64,000 nucleotides of DNA. It comes from Methanolacinia petrolearia DSM 11571. Its GTDB lineage: Archaea > Halobacteriota > Methanomicrobia > Methanomicrobiales > Methanomicrobiaceae. Of this stretch, positions 18,356 to 26,228 are shown piece by piece; position 1 is the stretch's first letter, and the number at the start of each line of letters is the position of its first letter. Below the pieces are notes generated by a model, which did no database searches, was not told the origin of the DNA, and was given only the letters and a program-made list of their open reading frames with translations. The stretch covers positions 2,170,001-2,234,000 of the forward strand of contig NC_014507.1 in the NCBI RefSeq assembly GCF_000147875.1, written 5' to 3'. A program made the translations under genes and the position numbers.

Positions 18356-18768
18356 CTTCCATTTGATTTTAAAATTGAAATAATTTTTAAAACAACCCCT
18401 TCAGCTTCTCTCCTGACTTCATGCTCCCAGAATCTTAAAACAGTCCAGCCCGAATCCTCAAGTTCCTTCGTGATTTTTTTATCTCTCTCAACATTCCCGT
18501 TGATCTTGTTCATCCAGAATTCTGTATTTGTCTTTGGTTCTATGAAACATTCCGGACACTTGTGCCAGTAACAGCCATCGATGAAAATTGCAATTTTTTT
18601 CTTAGGAAACACGATGTCCGGTTTCCCCGGAAGATCATAATGAATTCTGTAACCTCTCACTCCCTCTGCCCAAAGCATTTTCCGGATCTTCATTTCCGGT
18701 TTTGTATTTTTGCCCTTTATTGCGGACATATTCTTCTTCCGCTGTTCGGGAGTAAGGACATCAGTCAT
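18352..18768 (-). CDS. vsr: Very short patch repair endonuclease (Vsr)
   Basis: Nicks DNA 5' of the T in T:G mismatches that arise by deamination of 5-methylcytosine, so that the C can be restored. 138 residues, full length for the family. Asp51 (GKPDIVF) and His69 (CYWHKCP) fall at the positions of the catalytic residues of the E. coli enzyme, and Cys66, Cys71 and Cys74 fit the structural zinc site. It faces the island genes and shares a 4-nt TTAA with the AIPR stop. Its presence with a cytosine methyltransferase is the standard pairing and supports the view that the methyltransferase makes 5mC. Confidence 0.92.
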   Translation of the reverse strand: MTDVLTPEQRKKNMSAIKGKNTKPEMKIRKMLWAEGVRGYRIHYDLPGKPDIVFPKKKIAIFIDGCYWHKCPECFIEPKTNTEFWMNKINGNVERDKKITKELEDSGWTVLRFWEHEVRREAEGVVLKIISILKSNGS

Positions 18769-18887
18769 TTTGATCTATACCGATGATAAATTTTAGTAAT
18801 TTAGAATTTGTACAGGAAATAAAAGTTTGTTTTGATCAAAACACTCAAAAATACTTTCGAACTTTAAAATCGTACAAAAAACAAAAA

Positions 18888-18959
18888 GGCCGGGGCCGAG
18901 ATTTGAACCCGAGTCCAGGGAGCCACAATCCCTGAGGATAACCACTACCCTACCCCGGC
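18888..18959 (-). tRNA. tRNA-His (GTG)
   Basis: Minus-strand cloverleaf: acceptor GCCGGGG/CCCCGGC, anticodon stem AGGGA/TCCCT around loop TTGTGGC (anticodon GTG), T-loop GTTCAAATC, discriminator C as expected for archaeal tRNA-His. The -1 base in the DNA is T, so G-1 must be added after transcription. No encoded CCA. The 3' end points towards the defence island, a common insertion geometry. Confidence 0.93.
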
Positions 18960-19120
18960 AAATGGCTTATTTATTTTGATGGACATTATAGATTAAGATT
19001 ATCTTTTAGTCCCGGTTTTGGTTAAATGCAGGGCTTTATAAGATAGGATAATAATCATCTGTATCTAATAGTATAGGACAGTCTGGTAATAAGATTCTGA
19101 ATTATCCCTTCCCGCGGCTT

Positions 19121-19188
19121 AACATGAAAATCTCTTTGTGATTTACATGAAACAGTGCATGAAACATTTGTTTCATGACCGTTTTTTT
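19121..19188. repeat. Dispersed two-hairpin element, copy 3, in the aIF5B leader
   Basis: Matches the element at 4309-4380 over most of its length, with CATGAAAC/GTTTCATG (19158-19165 with 19170-19177) and a following T-run. It ends about 12 nt before the aIF5B start and so lies between promoter and gene; it could affect expression of this gene. Confidence 0.6.
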
Positions 19189-19200
19189 GGAGAGAGAACA

Positions 19201-21015
19201 ATGGCAAAGAAAAAGAGTCAGAAGAAATCCAACACAGGTTCCGCATCCTCCTCGCTCAGAACGCCAATCGCATGCGTACTCGGGCATGTAGACCACGGCA
19301 AAACCTCCCTGCTCGACAAGATCAGGGGATCGTCGGTCGTGGCAAAGGAGGAGGGTGCAATCACACAGCATATCGGTGCGACAATAATACCCCTCGAAGC
19401 CATTGAAAAGATGAGCGGAACGGAAGGCAAAATGCACTTCGATATCCCCGGCCTCCTTTTTATCGACACTCCCGGCCACCACGCGTTCACCACCCTCAGG
19501 GCAAGGGGCGGAGCGCTGGCCGACATGGCAATCCTCGTCGTCGATATAAACGAAGGATTCCAGCCGCAGACGATCGAAGCGCTGCACATACTTAAAAACT
19601 TCAAGACCCCGTTCGTGGTCGCCGCAACAAAGATCGACAGGATCCACGGGTGGAGAGTAACCGAAAACGCCCCCTTCCTCAAGTGCTACAAGGCGCAGAA
19701 CGAAAGGGTCCAGACCGATATCGAGAACAAGACCTACGAGATAGTCGGGAAACTCTCCGAAGAAGGCATCAACAGCGAGAGATACGACAGGATAAAGGAT
19801 TTTTCCAAGAATGTCGCAATCGTTCCCGTAAGCGGAGTCACCGGCGAAGGCGTCCCCGATCTCCTCATGGTCATGATCGGGCTTGCACAGCGTTATATGA
19901 CCGAAGGCCTCTCTTTATCGGTCGAAGGCCCCGGCATCGGAACAGTCCTCGAAGTAAAGGAAGAGAAAGGTCTCGGGACTACACTCGACGTTATCCTTTA
20001 TGACGGAACACTCAATGTCGGCGACGAGATAGCGGTCGGCGGAACAAACGGCGTAATCGAGACCAAGGTCAGGTCCCTTCTCCAGCCCCGCCCGATGCAG
20101 GAGATCCTCACGGAAGACAAGTTCGAGAGGGTCAAGTCGGTAACAGCGGCAAGGGGAATCAAGGTCGCCGCACCAAATCTCGACGATGCAGTCGCAGGCT
20201 CGCCCATAAAAGTGATCAAAGGCGACAGAGACGAGATCGTCGACAGCATCATCCACGAGATGGAGGATATCGAGGTCAAACTCTCCGACGAAGGAATCTA
20301 CATCAAGGCAGACACCATCGGTGCCCTCGAAGCACTCTCCAAGGAGCTTGAAGGGCATAACATCCCGATTATGCGTGCGGAGGTCGGACCTGTCAGCAGG
20401 CATGACATCATAGAGGTCGGCACGGTTAAAAACCCCCTGCTCTCGATCCTCCTCGCCTTCAACACACAGCTTCTTCCGGACGCCATAGACACACTGCTCG
20501 ACAACTCGATGAAGCACGTGAAGGTCTTCCAGGGCGGAGTCATATACCACCTCATCGACGACTATCTCGAATGGGAGGAGAACACCCGCCGCGAGATCGA
20601 AAAGCAGACATTTGAAAAGCTGATAATGCCTGCAAAGATCATCCTCCTCCCCGACTGCATATTCAGGCAGAGCAACCCGGCAGTTGTCGGCGTTCGCGTA
20701 CTCGGCGGCAAACTCCAGAGCGGAATCAACCTGGTTCACCTCGACGGAAGAAAGGTCGGCAGGATCAAACAGATTAAGTCCGGGCAGGACAGCATATCCG
20801 AAGCAGGAGAAGGAAAAGAAGTGGCGATATCGATAGAAGGGCCAACAGTGGGAAGGCAGATCGATGTCGGCGACCAGCTCTTTGTCGACATTCCGGAAAA
20901 CCACGTAAAGGTAATCGAAAAAGAGATGCTTGGACGGTTGGATCCCGGAATGAAAGAAGTTTTGGAGGAATTCACCTCCATGAAAAGAAAGGACGAACCC
21001 TTCTGGGGTAAGTAG
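19201..21015 (+). CDS. infB: Translation initiation factor aIF5B
   Basis: GTPase that promotes ribosomal subunit joining and initiator tRNA placement. 604 residues, normal length for the archaeal factor. G1 is GHVDHGKT (28-35), G3 DTPGHH, G4 ATKID; domains II, III and IV follow. The start is the ATG at 19201 with GGAGAG about 5 nt upstream; the in-frame ATG at 19138 lies inside the dispersed repeat and is rejected. No intein is present in the GTPase motif. The gene is separated from tRNA-His by 241 bp that contain repeat copy 3. Confidence 0.95.
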   Translation: MAKKKSQKKSNTGSASSSLRTPIACVLGHVDHGKTSLLDKIRGSSVVAKEEGAITQHIGATIIPLEAIEKMSGTEGKMHFDIPGLLFIDTPGHHAFTTLRARGGALADMAILVVDINEGFQPQTIEALHILKNFKTPFVVAATKIDRIHGWRVTENAPFLKCYKAQNERVQTDIENKTYEIVGKLSEEGINSERYDRIKDFSKNVAIVPVSGVTGEGVPDLLMVMIGLAQRYMTEGLSLSVEGPGIGTVLEVKEEKGLGTTLDVILYDGTLNVGDEIAVGGTNGVIETKVRSLLQPRPMQEILTEDKFERVKSVTAARGIKVAAPNLDDAVAGSPIKVIKGDRDEIVDSIIHEMEDIEVKLSDEGIYIKADTIGALEALSKELEGHNIPIMRAEVGPVSRHDIIEVGTVKNPLLSILLAFNTQLLPDAIDTLLDNSMKHVKVFQGGVIYHLIDDYLEWEENTRREIEKQTFEKLIMPAKIILLPDCIFRQSNPAVVGVRVLGGKLQSGINLVHLDGRKVGRIKQIKSGQDSISEAGEGKEVAISIEGPTVGRQIDVGDQLFVDIPENHVKVIEKEMLGRLDPGMKEVLEEFTSMKRKDEPFWGK

Positions 21016-21069
21016 TTTTTTTAAGGTTACAGCTCAAAATTATAAAGACCTAAATATTGGAGATTCACA

Positions 21070-21477
21070 ATGGCAGATTTCAAAGTAGTATTGTCCGACC
21101 CCAAAAACGGCATGGCTTACAATATCGAGGCTACCGGCGGGATGGCAGGATCATTAATGGGTAAGAGCGTTGGCGACGTAATAAAGGGAGACCTTCTCGG
21201 CTTCGAGGGCTACTCGATCGAGATCACCGGCGCAACAGACAGAACAGGAATTCCGGCAAGAAAGGATCTTCCCGGCGCAGGCAAAAGAAGACTCCTTCTC
21301 TCCGAGAGCACAGGGTTCCACCCAACATACGATGGTCAGCGCATGAGAAAGACCATCAGGGCATCCGAGATCACCGGCGACTTCGTCCAGATCAATGCAA
21401 AGGTCGTCGAATACGGTGCAAAGGCTCTCAAGTCATACTTCGAGCCCGAAGAACAGCCCGCAGAAGCTGCGGAGTGA
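21070..21477 (+). CDS. rps6e: Ribosomal protein eS6
   Basis: Small-subunit ribosomal protein eS6, 135 residues. Characteristic stretches are ADFKVVLSDPKNG at the start, GATDRTGIPARKDLPG and RRLLLSESTGFHP. GGAGATT precedes the ATG by a few bases. It follows aIF5B by 54 bp, separated by a T-run (21017-21023) that may end the upstream transcript. The last dozen residues are acidic (EPEEQPAEAAE). Convergent with the DUF2240 gene. Confidence 0.95.
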   Translation: MADFKVVLSDPKNGMAYNIEATGGMAGSLMGKSVGDVIKGDLLGFEGYSIEITGATDRTGIPARKDLPGAGKRRLLLSESTGFHPTYDGQRMRKTIRASEITGDFVQINAKVVEYGAKALKSYFEPEEQPAEAAE

Positions 21478-21484
21478 AAAAAGA

Positions 21485-21949
21485 TTAATCTATTTTCCCA
21501 ATACTTTTCTTCAATTCATCGAGATATTCTTCAAAGCCGACCCCGTATTCTCTTGCAAGTATGACTATCGCAGCCTCGGGAAGGAGGTTGCCGTCGAATT
21601 CATCCTCCATGAGTGCATTCATCTCCGAGATTACCGCATTTATCTCGATCCCGTTCTTTTCCGCAATGGCGGCGGCAAGAGACTCGACAGGGTCCTTTTT
21701 TTCAAATATCTCAGACGACGGTTTATAGCCGAGAGGTATGTCTATTTTTGAAAACTCCTCGGGTATCGAAAAATAGTCCCCCTCCTTCCTGATCAGGCCC
21801 TCTGCATCCGCCATTGAGATCACCTTCTCCGCCTGCTCGCGGTTCATCCAGTGGCGATCGATAGCGAGATAAAAAACGATTTCGGACTTCTTCAGACGGT
21901 TACGGCCCATGTTCCTGAACGGTGCGGCAATCGTCATTTGAAGAGTCAA
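21485..21949 (-). CDS. DUF2240 family archaeal protein
   Basis: Conserved archaeal protein of unknown function, 154 residues, assigned to DUF2240 from the N-terminal AAPFRNMGRNRLKKSEIVF, the helix with DRHWMNREQAEKVI, and the IPLGYKPSSEIF stretch. The fold looks helical, with a possible winged-helix at the start, but no catalytic residues are evident. It lies 3 nt downstream of the next leftward gene and is probably co-transcribed with it. Confidence 0.7.
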   Translation of the reverse strand: MTLQMTIAAPFRNMGRNRLKKSEIVFYLAIDRHWMNREQAEKVISMADAEGLIRKEGDYFSIPEEFSKIDIPLGYKPSSEIFEKKDPVESLAAAIAEKNGIEINAVISEMNALMEDEFDGNLLPEAAIVILAREYGVGFEEYLDELKKSIGKID

Positions 21950-21952
21950 AGT

Positions 21953-22369
21953 CTACCTCCCGAGAATCAGGTTTTTCAGGTCGAGTGCATCGACATTGCC
22001 GGCAACTCCTTCCTTTGCAATATAGCAGTCGCAGGCCATCCCCTTCTCTTCAACCTTTACCAGAAATGAAGTTGTTGAGCGTGGTATTCTCCTCTCACCG
22101 GTGAGGATCGTCTCGTTGAACATAATCCTGAAATCCACGGTATCAGTTGTCGTGTCATAGAATCCGGGAATATTTTCAATCTTATCGAAACCAGTCTTAT
22201 CTTTTGCAACAAAAACCTGCAGATCGAGTTTTACCAGTTCGTTCCCGACTTTTTTCGTTATATGTTCTCCGTCAAAAGATCCGATTCTGCTGATGACAGT
22301 CATAAAAGGCTCTTCTGCCACAAAATCAAGATCACACCTGAGAGGAAAGCGGAAGTATACTCTGCGCAT
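21953..22369 (-). CDS. Conserved archaeal hypothetical protein
   Basis: 138-residue protein that I do not recognise. It is a mixed alpha/beta soluble protein without signal peptide or membrane helix. The start ATG at 22369 has no ribosome-binding site, but TTTTTATAG lies about 25 nt upstream on the minus strand, which fits a leaderless transcript. It is the first gene of a two-gene unit with DUF2240. A role in translation is a weak guess from the neighbours (eS6, eS8). Confidence 0.65.
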   Translation of the reverse strand: MRRVYFRFPLRCDLDFVAEEPFMTVISRIGSFDGEHITKKVGNELVKLDLQVFVAKDKTGFDKIENIPGFYDTTTDTVDFRIMFNETILTGERRIPRSTTSFLVKVEEKGMACDCYIAKEGVAGNVDALDLKNLILGR

Positions 22370-22403
22370 AAGTACAGAATAGTTTGGTTCCTATAAAAAT
22401 GTG

Positions 22404-22492
22404 CAGGAATCGAATGATTCCTGTACTGTTTTGAGGATAAATCACGAAGTGATTTTACGATGAAACATTCATGTAATGAAGTTTCGAACACG
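22404..22492. repeat. Dispersed hairpin element, copy 4, plus adjacent hairpin
   Basis: An 8-bp hairpin CAGGAATC/GATTCCTG (22404-22411 with 22416-22423) is followed by AAATCAC/GTGATTT (22439-22445 with 22449-22455) and ATGAAACATTCATG. The second part matches the first half of the element at 4309-4380; the ATGAAAC/GTTTCAT hairpin is partly degraded. Confidence 0.5.
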
Positions 22493-22534
22493 TACAGAAT
22501 TTAAAATTGATAAAAGAAAAACGACACAAAAAAA

Positions 22535-22912
22535 TTATTCAGTCAGAACGGCATTAATTGTGCCGTCCTGGCCGGGCCTTGACAGGATCCTTGCATTTCC
22601 AAGCTCTGTCTTGATGATTGCGCCCTTGGTTAAAAGATTACGGCGAACGTAGTTCGGGTTTGCCGGGTTCTCGACCACGGTCTCGATCATAACCTTCTTT
22701 GTCTCACCGGTCTTCGGGTTTGACACGCTTGCAAACTGTGCACGAAGAGCCCTCATCTTGTAGTTTCCGCCATGGGTCCTGATAACCTTGTAGCGAACCT
22801 CGCCGATGTGAGTGTCTGCCGGAGCCCTGCCTACTTCAATTCTTCTCTTACCACGAACGAGACGGACACGACCGCCTGTTACTTTCCTTACGGATCTTCC
22901 TTGCCAAAGCAT
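22535..22912 (-). CDS. rps8e: Ribosomal protein eS8
   Basis: Small-subunit ribosomal protein eS8, 125 residues. Recognised by the basic start WQGRSVRKVTGGRVR, the stretch RTHGGNYKMRALRA and the end PGQDGTINAVLTE. GGTG lies 5 nt before the ATG, and a TATA-like run (GCTATATATATT on the plus strand near 22990) lies upstream. It is a single-gene unit; the T-rich sequence after its stop (reading leftward) is a likely terminator. Confidence 0.95.
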   Translation of the reverse strand: MLWQGRSVRKVTGGRVRLVRGKRRIEVGRAPADTHIGEVRYKVIRTHGGNYKMRALRAQFASVSNPKTGETKKVMIETVVENPANPNYVRRNLLTKGAIIKTELGNARILSRPGQDGTINAVLTE

Positions 22913-23042
22913 TGATACACCTATATCTATTACTATCTCGTCAACAGGAAAAAGCTGATAACGCTTTTCCCGCAGTCAACTGAAGTGCTATATATATTCA
23001 ATTTTTAGTTATTTAACTCCACCGCAAAATGCCGGGGGGAGA

Positions 23043-23690
23043 TCATTTCAGGATCTCTTCGGTGAGTTCCGAAATCCCGTCCCCTGTCTTAAGATTTGTC
23101 TTAAATACAGGCATTACAGGATTATATTTCGCGATGTCATCGACCATTCTCTCGACATTGCATCCGACGTATTCCGCCAGATCCACCTTGTTGATTACAG
23201 CGATATCGCACCCGCGAAACATCATAGGATGCTTGTTGACGACATCGTCGCCCTCTGTCGTGCTCACAACCACTATACGCTTCTCTGCACCGAGGGCAAA
23301 ATCGGTTGGGCACACCATGTTTCCGACATTTTCAATAAAAAGGATGTCAATCTCATCGAGGGGGAGATGCTCGAGTGCATGCTCTACGATATGGGCATCA
23401 AGATGGCACTCCTTACCCGTATTAGCATTAACAGCCTTTGCACCGGTCGCCACGATTCTCTGGAAGTCGTCGTCACCCCAGACATCTCCTGCAATCGCAC
23501 CTGTTTTAAGCCCACGCTTCCCGAGCTCGGGCACAATTCTTTCGATAAGGGAGGTTTTCCCCGAACCGATCGCCCCAAGAAGGTCAAACCCGCGAATTCC
23601 ATGACCCTTTAAAAGATGGTGGTTTTTGTGTGCGAGTCTGTTGTTTGCCTCAAAAATATCCTTTTCAATACTCACGTCAACGTGATGCAT
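23043..23690 (-). CDS. hypB: Hydrogenase nickel incorporation protein HypB
   Basis: GTPase that assists nickel insertion into [NiFe] hydrogenases, as needed for F420-reducing and other methanogen hydrogenases. P-loop GAIGSGKT, metal-site region GKECHLDAHIVEHAL (Cys and His ligands at the dimer interface), G4-type NKVDLAE. The start at MHHVDVSIEKDI (ATG 23690-23688) matches the family; the upstream in-frame ATG would reach into the SRP19 region. 215 residues. HypA is not next to it. Confidence 0.92.
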   Translation of the reverse strand: MHHVDVSIEKDIFEANNRLAHKNHHLLKGHGIRGFDLLGAIGSGKTSLIERIVPELGKRGLKTGAIAGDVWGDDDFQRIVATGAKAVNANTGKECHLDAHIVEHALEHLPLDEIDILFIENVGNMVCPTDFALGAEKRIVVVSTTEGDDVVNKHPMMFRGCDIAVINKVDLAEYVGCNVERMVDDIAKYNPVMPVFKTNLKTGDGISELTEEILK

Positions 23691-23742
23691 GGATAGAGGT
23701 ATGATCATACCTGTTATTAGGTTCACTGATCAAACAGTAATC

Positions 23743-24015
23743 ATGGAAGATGAACGAATCCTTTATCCCTGCTATTTCAATAAGGAACTGAAGAGAAGCG
23801 AAGGGAGGAGGGTGCCGGTATCCGCCGGAATAACCAAACCGGATACCCAGAACATCTATAAAGCAGCAAAAAAGGCGGGGCTTTCGGCAAGAACCGAGGA
23901 GAGCAAACATCCGGCCCACTGGACAGAAAAAGGCGGACGGATCATTGTATCCTGGAAAGGTTCAAAAGAAATACTGATAAAAAAAATAGCAGAGAAATTG
24001 TCGGAAGGTAACTGA
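23743..24015 (+). CDS. srp19: Signal recognition particle protein SRP19
   Basis: Binds SRP RNA and helps SRP54 assembly in protein targeting. 90 residues from ATG 23743 (MEDERILYPCYFNKELKRSE), the usual size and start for archaeal SRP19; RRVPVSAG and ARTEESKHPAHW are typical. Longer in-frame starts at 23689 and 23701 would overlap the divergent hypB start and are less likely. No ribosome-binding site precedes 23743, so the message may be leaderless. The PHP gene follows after 6 nt. Confidence 0.88.
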   Translation: MEDERILYPCYFNKELKRSEGRRVPVSAGITKPDTQNIYKAAKKAGLSARTEESKHPAHWTEKGGRIIVSWKGSKEILIKKIAEKLSEGN

Positions 24016-24021
24016 GCGGAC

Positions 24022-24669
24022 ATGTACGATCTTCACACGCACACTATTCATTCTGACGGGGAGCTCCTTCCGACCGAACTTATCCGGAGGGCCGCTGTTT
24101 TGGGATACGATATCATAGGTATTACCGATCATGCCGACAGGTCGAACATTTCCCAGATCATAAAAATGACTGAATCGATCAGAAGCTCCGCAGAAGAGTA
24201 CGGAATAAGGCTGGTCACAGGCGTGGAGATTACTCACGTCCCTCCGCGGGAGATTCCCGAACTTGCACGGCTTGCAAAGGAAGAAGGTGCGGAGATAGTG
24301 ATTGTCCACGGCGAGACAGTAGTCGAACCTGTGATGAAAGGTACGAATTCAGCTGCATGCAGCTGTGAATACGTTGATATTCTTGCCCACCCCGGTCTGA
24401 TCTCGGAGCAGGATGCAGAACTCGCGAAGGCCAGCGGGGTTTTTCTGGAGATAACTTCAAGGGGAGGGCACAACAGGACGAACGGCCATGTCTACAGGAT
24501 CGCCGAAAGAACAGGATGCAGAATGGTAGTAGATTCGGACACCCACGATCCGGGAGATCTTATGACCGAAGAAGCGCGCAAAGCCGTAGCGCTGGGCGCA
24601 GGAATGAACAGGGACACTGCAGATAAGATTTTATCAGATTATGAAGTCAGAGATCTTCTGAAGAGATAA
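24022..24669 (+). CDS. PHP domain histidinol-phosphatase-like phosphoesterase
   Basis: Metal-dependent phosphoesterase of the PHP family, 215 residues. Metal ligands are visible in DLHTHTIHSDG (start), GITDHAD, GVEITHV, VHGET, LAHPGLI and DSDTHDP (end). The substrate is not clear: similar archaeal proteins are annotated as histidinol-phosphatase or RNase P protein-like PHP enzymes. It follows SRP19 by 6 nt and is probably in the same transcript. Confidence 0.85.
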   Translation: MYDLHTHTIHSDGELLPTELIRRAAVLGYDIIGITDHADRSNISQIIKMTESIRSSAEEYGIRLVTGVEITHVPPREIPELARLAKEEGAEIVIVHGETVVEPVMKGTNSAACSCEYVDILAHPGLISEQDAELAKASGVFLEITSRGGHNRTNGHVYRIAERTGCRMVVDSDTHDPGDLMTEEARKAVALGAGMNRDTADKILSDYEVRDLLKR

Positions 24670-24694
24670 CAAATATTTAAAAGTTGCCGGAAAA

Positions 24695-24703
24695 TTTATA
24701 TAA
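24695..24703 (+). promoter_or_regulatory. TATA box for gar1-tfb
   Basis: TTTATATAA, 61 bp before the Gar1 start, with an A-rich element just upstream; start of transcription expected near 24722. Confidence 0.5.
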
Positions 24704-24755
24704 AATTTAATCTAACATATATAGGTTACGAAAAAAATCGACCAGTTTTTCAGGA

Positions 24756-24989
24756 ATGAGCCTATTGAAATTAGCCGGAATTGTCCAGTTTATAATAAAT
24801 GAGCATATGATCGTTGCAAAATGCGATGCGGCGCAACTGCCCCCCCTGCATGCAAACATCATAGACAGGCGGAACAGAAAAGCCGGAAAACTGGTTGAAA
24901 TTTTTGGAAATATCAAATCACCGTATGCTGTAATATGGTGCGAAAGGTCGGATAACCGAACAACCGGAGAGAAACTTTACACGAAATAA
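24756..24989 (+). CDS. gar1: H/ACA RNA-protein component Gar1
   Basis: Small beta-barrel subunit of the H/ACA ribonucleoprotein that guides pseudouridylation with Cbf5, Nop10 and L7Ae. 77 residues; the pattern [20 protein letters not shown] followed by [13 protein letters not shown] is typical ([20 protein letters not shown] region about 35-55). AGGA precedes the ATG closely. Its position directly upstream of TFB is common in archaea. Confidence 0.85.
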   Translation: MSLLKLAGIVQFIINEHMIVAKCDAAQLPPLHANIIDRRNRKAGKLVEIFGNIKSPYAVIWCERSDNRTTGEKLYTK

Positions 24990-25005
24990 TTCACTGGTGA
25001 AAACT

Positions 25006-26013
25006 ATGCAGGAAATAGAGAAACTTAAACAACTTCAGAGCCAGAGAGAGGCTCTTAAAAAGCGTACATCGCAGGTAGAGAAAGAGCAGAAGAAAAAGGA
25101 GGAATCCTCAAAGACGGTCTGTCCCGAGTGTGGAAGCAGGCAGCTTATCCACGACTACGAGCGTGCGGAACTTACCTGCCAGAACTGTGGTCTCGTACTT
25201 GAAGAGGAGTTCATCGACAGGGGTCCCGAGTGGCGTGCATTCGACCACGACCAGCGCATGAAGCGTTCCCGTGTCGGTGCACCGATGACCTTCACGATCC
25301 ACGACAAGGGTCTCTCGACTATGATCGACTGGAGAAACCGCGACTCGTACGGAAGAGCGATCTCCTCGAAGAACCGTGCACAGCTCTACAGGCTCCGCAA
25401 GTGGCAGAGAAGGATTCGTGTTTCGAACGCTACCGAAAGAAACCTTGCATTCGCACTCTCCGAACTCGACCGTATGGCATCGGCTCTCGGTCTTCCTAGA
25501 AATGTCCGTGAGACAGCAGCGGTCGTATACCGTGATGCGGTAGACAAGAACCTCATCCGCGGAAGAAGTATCGAAGGAGTAGCTGCAGCCGCACTCTATG
25601 CAGCCTGCCGCCAGTGCAGCGTCCCGAGAACACTCGACGAGATTGCCGAGGTATCCCGTGTATCGAGGAAAGAGATCGGAAGGACATACAGGTTCATATC
25701 GAGAGAGCTCGGATTGAAACTCCTGCCCACGTCCCCGATCGACTACGTCCCGCGCTTCTGCTCCGGATTAAACCTCAAAGGAGAGGTCCAGTCGAGGGCT
25801 GTTGAGATCCTTCGCCAGGCCGGAGAAAGAGAGCTTACAAGCGGCAGAGGGCCTACAGGAGTCGCAGCGGCCGCGATTTACATCTCCTCGATCCTTGGCG
25901 GCGAGCGCCGTACGCAGCGTGAAGTTGCAGAGGTCGCAGGTGTAACCGAGGTTACGATTAGGAACAGGTATAAAGAGCTGGCAGAGAAATTAGATATAGA
26001 GATTATTCTCTGA
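25006..26013 (+). CDS. tfb: Transcription initiation factor IIB (TFB)
   Basis: Bridges TBP-bound promoter DNA and RNA polymerase. 335 residues from ATG 25006, preceded by GGTGA at a spacing of 5; a GTG at 24997 in the same frame is the alternative. An unusually long charged helix (about 35 residues, rich in K, E and Q) comes before the zinc ribbon (CPEC...CQNC). The B-reader/linker ([10 protein letters not shown]) and two cyclin-like repeats (about 130-215 and 225-310) follow. A single copy is seen in this window. Confidence 0.95.
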   Translation: MQEIEKLKQLQSQREALKKRTSQVEKEQKKKEESSKTVCPECGSRQLIHDYERAELTCQNCGLVLEEEFIDRGPEWRAFDHDQRMKRSRVGAPMTFTIHDKGLSTMIDWRNRDSYGRAISSKNRAQLYRLRKWQRRIRVSNATERNLAFALSELDRMASALGLPRNVRETAAVVYRDAVDKNLIRGRSIEGVAAAALYAACRQCSVPRTLDEIAEVSRVSRKEIGRTYRFISRELGLKLLPTSPIDYVPRFCSGLNLKGEVQSRAVEILRQAGERELTSGRGPTGVAAAAIYISSILGGERRTQREVAEVAGVTEVTIRNRYKELAEKLDIEIIL

Positions 26014-26039
26014 TTAAACAATTTTTAACGGATTAATTC

Positions 26040-26111
26040 GGGCTTGTAGATCAGGGGTAGATCGCTACGTTCGCAACGTAGAGGCCGCGGGTTCAAATCC
26101 CGCCAAGTCCA
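26040..26111 (+). tRNA. tRNA-Ala (CGC)
   Basis: Acceptor GGGCTTG/CAAGTCC includes the G3-T70 wobble pair that identifies alanine tRNAs; anticodon stem CTACG/CGTAG with loop TTCGCAA (anticodon CGC); T-arm GCGGGTTCAAATCCCGC; discriminator A; no encoded CCA. Confidence 0.95.
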
Positions 26112-26228
26112 TTTTTGTTATTTTGTATATTCGCTAATTTTTTATGATTTTTTTATTTTTCTTCTATCTTCAAGAGATGACCGCAGGTCATCGTCGGGGT
26201 TTCGAAAGGGGTTGAAAACCCCTTCGGT
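26087..26228 (+). repeat. Tandem repeat unit 1 (tRNA-Ala 3' end plus structured tail)
   Basis: Starts in the T-arm of tRNA-Ala (GCGGGTTC) and runs through an AT-rich stretch to a block with two hairpins: ATGACC/GGTCAT and AAGGGGTT/AACCCCTT. It is repeated after 17 nt at 26246-26388. The last ~55 bp of both copies are identical. Confidence 0.8.

Noticed and set aside
8411-18959. Direct repeat of the tRNA-His 3' end marking a left attachment site of the island
   Set aside because: I searched the left border by eye for GGCCGGGGCCGAG and found no convincing match.
19915-20904. Long open frame (329 codons) antisense to aIF5B
   Set aside because: A shadow frame caused by the codon bias of the highly expressed aIF5B gene; the composition is Cys/Val/Asp-rich without domain features. 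Similar antisense frames over mtd and the ribosomal genes were rejected for the same reason.
23689-23742. Longer SRP19 start overlapping the hypB start codon
   Set aside because: The 18 extra residues are not typical of archaeal SRP19 and would leave no room for divergent promoters.
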